A stretch of DNA of 64,000 nt from Anaeramoeba flamelloides (Eukaryota; Metamonada; Anaeramoebidae). Positions within the stretch are counted from its first letter, which is position 1. Each line of letters starts with the position of its first letter. The notes under the pieces are model-generated. The model had not been told where the DNA came from. It did not search any database and saw only the letters and a list, made by a program, of their open reading frames with translations. The DNA is taken from NCBI GenBank assembly GCA_027625915.1, contig JANTQA010000057.1, positions 310,001 to 374,000 on the forward strand, read 5' to 3'. Positions 58,801-64,000 of the stretch are shown in pieces. Both the position numbers and the translations under genes were made by a program.

Positions 58801-61549
58801 GGAAGGCAAACTCATTTTTTGATAAATTTTAACATCTTTGTCATTTTTAACCACAGCTCTGTCCAACGATTCTTCAAAATTAAGAATCCATTACCTTTCT
58901 TCCCATTGTAGTGGGTCTAAATCCAGATTCTTTGTTATTTAATTTTTTTTGGGATACATTTCTGTTTCGTAGGTGCTTCAAAATGGAAGTGTAGGGAAAT
59001 GGTTTATGAACTTTTTCAATTTTGCAATCTTTGGGATCAATAAACCCATTCTGTTTCCTTTTCCCATTTTTTTTGAGGATTTTGTATGTTTGGGTTAGTG
59101 CTGTGTCTTCTCTCAATTTTAGTAAATGTGATAAGTGAAGAGATCAGCTTGTTTACATTTAGGTGGTAGTTTGGGTTTCTTTATCTCCAGTCGATTATGA
59201 GAGTGCCTTTGAAAGTGACTATTATTGGTATGTGGCACCATTCAAAATACCAAACTTTCTAATTCCTTTTCTCTTCCCATCTAAAATTTCAATGGACTGT
59301 AATGTTCAGATTGGTAATAAAAAAGTTTTTGTTTTCCACATTAAGGGATCTTTTGAATTTGATAATGGAGTTTCGCAAATGGTTTATGGTTTTTTTTTTT
59401 TTTCCAAACCAAAGAAATTTGAAAGTAAAAGGTTTTCAGCCTTTTTTGAAGTTAGTTTAAAAATCTCGTTTCTTGTTTCACAAAATTAAAAACAATTTAT
59501 TTGTCAAATCAAATTATTTCAAAAGTTTTTAAAAATAAAAAAAAATAAAAAACTTTTTTAATCATTGAAACCAAAGTTGTGGGTGAAAATATAAAAGAGT
59601 CAAGATCATTTTCAAATTTTAAAATTTCACAAAATTTCAATAATTTCCAAGTAAAATTAAAAATCCAAAAGTCTCTGGTTAATCTTCCCTCCACTTTATA
59701 TTCAAGTATTATCGGATAAAAGGTAAGGGAATAAACATACATCAATTTAATCCGGGGTGAAAGTTTTGCAAGGGGTAAAAAAAATCGATTTAAAATTTTC
59801 CTTGTTTTGTTCGAAAAGTCATTCAAGTTTTTGGATCAATAAATGTTTTTTTACAAAAATTTTCAAAAATCCTAAAATAGGAATGTTTTGGCTTTCCTTT
59901 AAGATATAATCAATTAAATGTTTTATTTTTCTTGTAGTATTGTATTACAGTACCCACAGAGAATAAAATTCGGAGAATCCTTAAAGTTCACAAACGTATT
60001 TCATTTTTTTTTCCAACAGCATTTATCACTTTTAATTTTCAGTAATTTGGTTTTCCAAGTACAAGTTACATTTATTATATTCTTCTAAAACGATAAATCT
60101 GGATTCTTATTTGGAATTTTTTCGAATAATTAATAAAATTTGCAATAATCCCATTTTTAGAAGGGAATTGGTTTTTATGGTTAGGGCTTTCGTAAAGCTG
60201 TTTTAAAAAAGTTTAACAAAAATTTTTTTTTTAATAATGTACTGATAATAGATCTGTTGAAGTTTGTTGACTGTGCTAAGGGTTGTTCTAAAGATTTTTG
60301 ATCACTCTTTTTGAACACTGCAATACCATCGAAAATTATAGCTCTTATTCAAAAATTTTCATCCATTAGGGTCATTTTAAAGAAGTTTGACTGTAAAGAT
60401 TCTCAAAAGTGTCTTTAAAACAAACAATAAACTTCACTCAAGCCTATTTCCAAGATCTTTTATTTCAAGCACCTTTTTGGCACACTTTTTTAAAATAGCT
60501 GGATCTCTTTCGTTAAATATTAAAAAAGAATTACTTGTTGCAAATTACCTCAATGGTTTGATCAAATGTTTAACAATTCTAAAACAAGTAACAAAGTTTA
60601 ATAGTTTTTTTGTTTTCTTTCTTTTTGATTGAGTAGTGCCGATCATTCAGATTTGAAGATCAAGCCGTTTGTTTGTTCGCTAATTGATCTTGATGGATTT
60701 TGATGATTGAAATTTTTTTTAATTTAACAAAAAGTATTGCTTCAATTACCAAAAAAACCAAATCAAAAAATTTGCTCGGAATCTGTTCCAAGCACAATTT
60801 TTCTTTTGAAAAGTCCAATGGTTAATTTAAATTTTCGATATAGTTACAAATCCGTTGGTAAGCATTTTTAATTTTGTAGAAGAGTTTATTTATTTGGTTT
60901 TTGTTTCTTTTTTTTTTATTTTGTGTTTTTTTTTTTTGAGGCTTATTGCAAATTAATAAAATTGGATGTAAGTGCTTGTTTTCTAATAATTAAAGTCTAT
61001 GTTTTTTTTACCTACCAACGATGGTGAGATTATTTTTTTAATAAGGATTTCATTTTGTTTTTTAAAGAATTTTTTTCCAAATGGTGCTGAAAATCAAAAT
61101 ATTCAAGAATAGAGATGAAGAAAAAAAGGCTATTTTTGTGAAACAAAACTGAAAGAAAAGTAACAATTCAAAAAGCAGTGCGATCTTTTGAATAAATGCC
61201 AAAAACTTATAAAATCTCTTTTAAAAACGTTTTTATTGTTTTTTTTTTTTTTTTTTTGTTTTTTTTTTTTTTTTTTTTTCATTTTGGGTGTTTTATTCTT
61301 TGAAGAAATCAAGTGAAAAAAAAAAAGAACTTCAAAGGGAAAAATAATTACTTGTAGATCTGGTATAAAATTTGTAACTTTTGTTTTGTGGTTTCCTTTT
61401 TGTAATTGAAAATTGACCCACAACAAAAGTGTTTCCAGTGGCTTGTCTTCTAATTTTTCATCAGAATATTTTTTAAGCACAGAGATGCGAGGATCGTAAA
61501 CAACTTTAAATACATGTTTGAGAACATCAAGACTGAGATTATTTGACAT
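52853..61549 (-). CDS. CH + RasGAP + PH protein, Ras GTPase-activating
   Basis: Minus-strand exon 1 (61549-61352, 66 codons) and exon 2 (58129-52853) join in phase 0 across a 3,222-nt intron; about 1,824 residues. The CH domain is split by the intron: LLLWVNFQLQKGNHKTKVTN-FIPDLQ, then NCNTLSYLLMELSPETDFLD and ALKNTGFDLISINASSILNG, FISNLF. The RasGAP domain (about 1142-1406) has the arginine-finger loop LFRSKDMATKLL (Arg about 1227) and FLRWICPTIVSPHNFEI (family FLRFINPAIVSP), so activity on Ras-type GTPases is expected. The PH domain is at about 1719-1820 (NGYYKKGKHKKKYKAFFILK to LTEWIQILEIV). About 900 residues of Asn/Lys-rich sequence separate CH from GAP, and an Asp/Gly repeat (53445-53590) precedes PH. 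IQGAPs pair CH with a GAP-like domain but lack the Arg finger; this combination looks different. Likely links actin to Ras signalling at membranes. Confidence 0.92.
53445..53590 (-). repeat. GCCATC hexanucleotide repeat coding Asp-Gly/Asp-Val
   Basis: In-frame microsatellite in the CH-RasGAP gene (about 45 codons, DGDGDG, VDVDV, GGGGG), probably length-variable. Confidence 0.9.
58667..59985. mobile_element. 1.3-kb TIR element in the CH-RasGAP intron
   Basis: The 20-bp ends TTTAAGGATTCTCCGAATTT (58667-) and the exact inverse (to 59985) bound a 1,319-bp unit; similarity continues inward (CTGTGAATACT/CTGTGGGTACT). It holds scrambled open stretches on both strands: minus 59116-58880 (MREDTALTQTYKILKKNGKR, RNRNVSQKKLNNKESGFRPT), minus 59826-59509 (RKILNRFFLPLAKLSPRIKL) and plus 59163-59489. 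These may be remains of a transposase, but none matches a family I can name. Larger than the MITEs elsewhere, so perhaps a decayed parent-type element. Confidence 0.7.
59986..61351. other. Remainder of CH-RasGAP intron 1
   Basis: AT-rich, with protein-like but broken stretches around 60387-60632 on the plus strand (FPRSFISSTFLAHFFKIAGS) and on the minus strand opposite (ERDPAILKKCAKKVLEIKDL). Long T runs at 61238-61278 just inside the donor site. No intact gene. Confidence 0.4.
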
Positions 61550-63360
61550 AAATGCAAGGAAATCTCAATATGAAAAAAAAGAAGAATTACAAAAAACAAA
61601 AAGATAAAAATGTTAAAATTTGGTTCTTGATAAAAATAAGAAAGAATAAAAGTTATTCATGAAAGACGGTTTCTTCTTTGGCAACAAAAAACAAAAGCTT
61701 ACATAAAAATAAGAGAATCTTGGGCAAACTTTTTACCAAATTATTGTAATCTTAATTGGATAAATGATTTTTTTTGAAAAAATATTAGAATGAAGAAACC
61801 ACTTCACCATGAAATTTCTTGTTGAGTTTAGTTTTTTTAATTTCCAGTGACAAGTTTGTTTCAATTAATAAATCCTCTTTCTTTTTTTCTGATTTTATTT
61901 TAACTTTTTTCCAATCATTCAAGAAATGATTTTTAATTGAGCCTTTTAAGAAAAAAAAGACACTTGATTAAAAAACCCAGTTTTTACTACACCAATACTG
62001 AGTATTTGAACTCAACAAAAATAATGGTTTTCAGGAAAAAAAAAATTTACAAAATCCTTAAAAAAAATATTTCAAAAAGTTTTAAAAATACAAATTGAAA
62101 AACTAAATTGTATAATTTTAATATCTACTCTCTTTTACTCCCACTCAGTACCGTCTTTCAAAAAACTAAATCATAGAATGTCTTTGGTTGAGAAAATAAT
62201 CATCTTTCATTCAAAGAAATTACACTCAAACAAGTCATTGATAAGATCAATTTTGAAGTATTTTTTTCATTTATCTAAGCTAAAAGCCAAACCAAGATCA
62301 CTTACAAAACAAAAGTGAAGCAAAGACGAAGAGGAATTTCAATATAAATTTTTTTATTAGATTCTTTTTTTGGCTTTTGGGTATGTACAAATTTTATGTC
62401 TAAATTATTTCATAAATAAGAATTGTTTGAGTTAATAAGAGTTGGATCTCATATTAACTTGGAAAAATATTAGTTATCACAATTAATCATTTTTAAGCAA
62501 GGAGTTTTAGTATATCAATCAAGAATAAGTATCATTACAATTTTGAAAAACTAACCTATATTTCCTTTTATTATTATTTATTGTTTTCAACTATTAAAAA
62601 TACATTTTTTGTTGAAAAGGGAAACAAGAATAATGTTTATATCAAATCTACCCAAAAAAATTGTCCAAAAACAAAAAAGAGATAAAATAAAAAAATATCA
62701 TTCTTAAAATAAATATCCTTTTGATTAAAAGTTTACTAAAATACAATGAAGAACTATTTGAAAGTGAAATAAAAAATATATTTTGTCTTCCCACACTTTA
62801 AATGTTTTTATCACACACATTGCGTTTCATCTTTAAGTCACAAACTTTCAAGGAAATTTCGGGACAAAAAAAATCTCAAATTAAGGTACAAAATTTGATT
62901 TTTTTATCTTTTACAAATTATTTTATTAGAATCTGAATTTTCAGCATTAATTTGAGTTTTATTTTGCACTTTAAATTATTTTAAAAGTTTGTATCTTAAA
63001 AGTGGAACTAACTGTCTATATGTACACGTTTTAATAATAATAATAAAAAAAAAACCATGACCTTGTAAATTGTAACTATTTAGTTCGATTTCCTTAAATC
63101 TTTTCAAAGGAAATCATCCAACTCAAAAATCAATCTAAATTTTTCTTGGACACCAAGTTTTTTAAAAAGTTCAGATTTTAAATTGCAAATAAAACTTAAC
63201 TTGAAAAAAAAAAAAACAATTAAAAGAATATATTCACAACAAATAATAATATTTACTTTTTTTTATTTGTAGTATTTTGAAACATTTACCAATCATTGTT
63301 TTAAAAAATATAGAAGTGTATTTTTATCTAAACTAAGTTACAAAAAAAAAAATAAATAAA
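61550..63360. other. Upstream flank of the CH-RasGAP gene
   Basis: Presumed promoter region at its left end. AT-rich, no coding frame or inverted arms supported. Confidence 0.5.
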
Positions 63361-63866
63361 CACAGTTTAAACAGTTGAAAGAATTCAAGAATTAAATTAC
63401 ATTCAATTAGGAAATAATTTTGATTTTACAAACTTTTTTCATTTTTTGTCTTTTTTATTCAATTTTTTTTTCTTTTTTAAAGTTAGGTAATTCTGTTTCG
63501 TTCGATCTGGAATTTTTTTTTTTTGATGGTTGATAGATGGTTATTTTTGTGTTTGTTAAATTTAAAAATCACATACAATTAGTTGATGGTATCTTATCAT
63601 TTGATCGATCATCAATTGCTATTGAAATTTTAAAAAATTAAACAATTCATTTTTTGTTCTGCTTGTTTGATTATTGTGGACACACTCTTTTTGATTTTTA
63701 TGGTTTTATCTTTTTTCTTTTGATTGGATGAAAATGATTACTTATAAAAATTAATATTCAGTTATTTATGTGGTATTATATTAGGTTTGAAAAAAATTAA
63801 AAAATTGGGTATTTTTTTGCCTTTTTTTGAATTTGGGTTTGTCGAAATCTTTGGAACCGGGTTTAG
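63361..63866 (+). mobile_element. P-family TIR element, copy 3
   Basis: Starts CACAGTTTAAACAGTTGAAAG (outermost TTCCAAAAATTTGG lost) and ends GAAATCTTTGGAACCGGGTTT. Collinear with 33362-33888 over the whole length (GATGGTATCTTATCATTTGA, GAAAATGATTACTTATAAAA). Left terminus eroded. Confidence 0.82.
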
Positions 63867-64000
63867 AAAGAATAAAATTGATTGAAAAAAATCGATTTAC
63901 AGTTCTACAACTTTTAAAATTTATTTCAGACAACCAATAAGGCACATAAAAATTGTTCAATACTGAAAAAACTCATTTTTTACTCAAACTTGTTGCTAAA

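Noticed and set aside
59163-59489. 108-codon plus-strand frame as a gene
   Set aside because: Lies inside the TIR element of the CH-RasGAP intron, lacks recognisable motifs, and ends in phase with no continuation. Treated as element debris.
1-64000. CRISPR arrays, virus-like elements, rRNA genes
   Set aside because: No regularly spaced direct repeats, no capsid, integrase or polymerase-B-like frames, and no rRNA-like GC islands were seen anywhere in the window.

Overview
This window is a stretch of a very AT-rich protist nuclear genome. Genes are split by GT-AG introns (often GTAAAT, GTAATT or GTAAGT at the 5' side), stops read as in the standard code, and proteins carry long Lys/Glu-, Asn- or Asp-rich low-complexity runs. 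The set of genes (fimbrin-like, CH-RasGAP, a RABL6-like GTPase, a TOM1-like 7TM protein, a single-Myb protein, uL18, Rpn5) fits a free-living amoeboid or flagellate protist. My best guess is an Anaeramoeba-like or amoebozoan lineage, but the sequence alone does not settle this.

Layout: (1) 91-6343 (+) Rpn5/PSMD12, four exons, with a 4.5-kb third intron holding several inverted-repeat elements. (2) 6344-11649 is gene-poor and full of nested repeats. (3) 11650-19032 (+) is a fimbrin/plastin with four CH domains behind a very long coiled coil, split by a 3.4-kb intron. (4) 19033-23424 holds a nested stack: a short TIR element cut in two by a 5'-truncated LINE, which was itself hit by a 0.68-kb TIR element and two 75-bp palindromes. 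(5) 23425-24785 (-) ribosomal protein uL18/RPL5, three exons. (6) 29464-32839 (+) an unrecognised protein with several beta-rich (PH-like) blocks separated by Lys/Glu deserts. (7) 34812-36547 (-) a RABL6-like P-loop GTPase. (8) 40701-44080 (-) a TOM1/THH1-like seven-helix membrane protein. (9) 47825-49873 (-) a single-Myb/SANT protein. (10) 52853-61549 (-) a CH + RasGAP + PH protein whose CH domain is interrupted by a 3.2-kb intron carrying a 1.3-kb TIR element. (11) 61550-64000 is intergenic and ends in a third copy of a short TIR element.

There is no operon logic here. The functional thread is housekeeping (proteasome lid, 60S subunit) next to actin and small-GTPase biology (fimbrin, CH-RasGAP-PH, RABL6-like). 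The most striking feature is the element landscape: at least eight distinct inverted-repeat or TIR families, several in two to four copies, repeatedly inserted into each other. The four very long introns (2.2-4.5 kb) coincide in most cases with these insertions, while the securely placed other introns are roughly 120-340 nt. I found no virus-like element, CRISPR array, convincing tRNA or rRNA.
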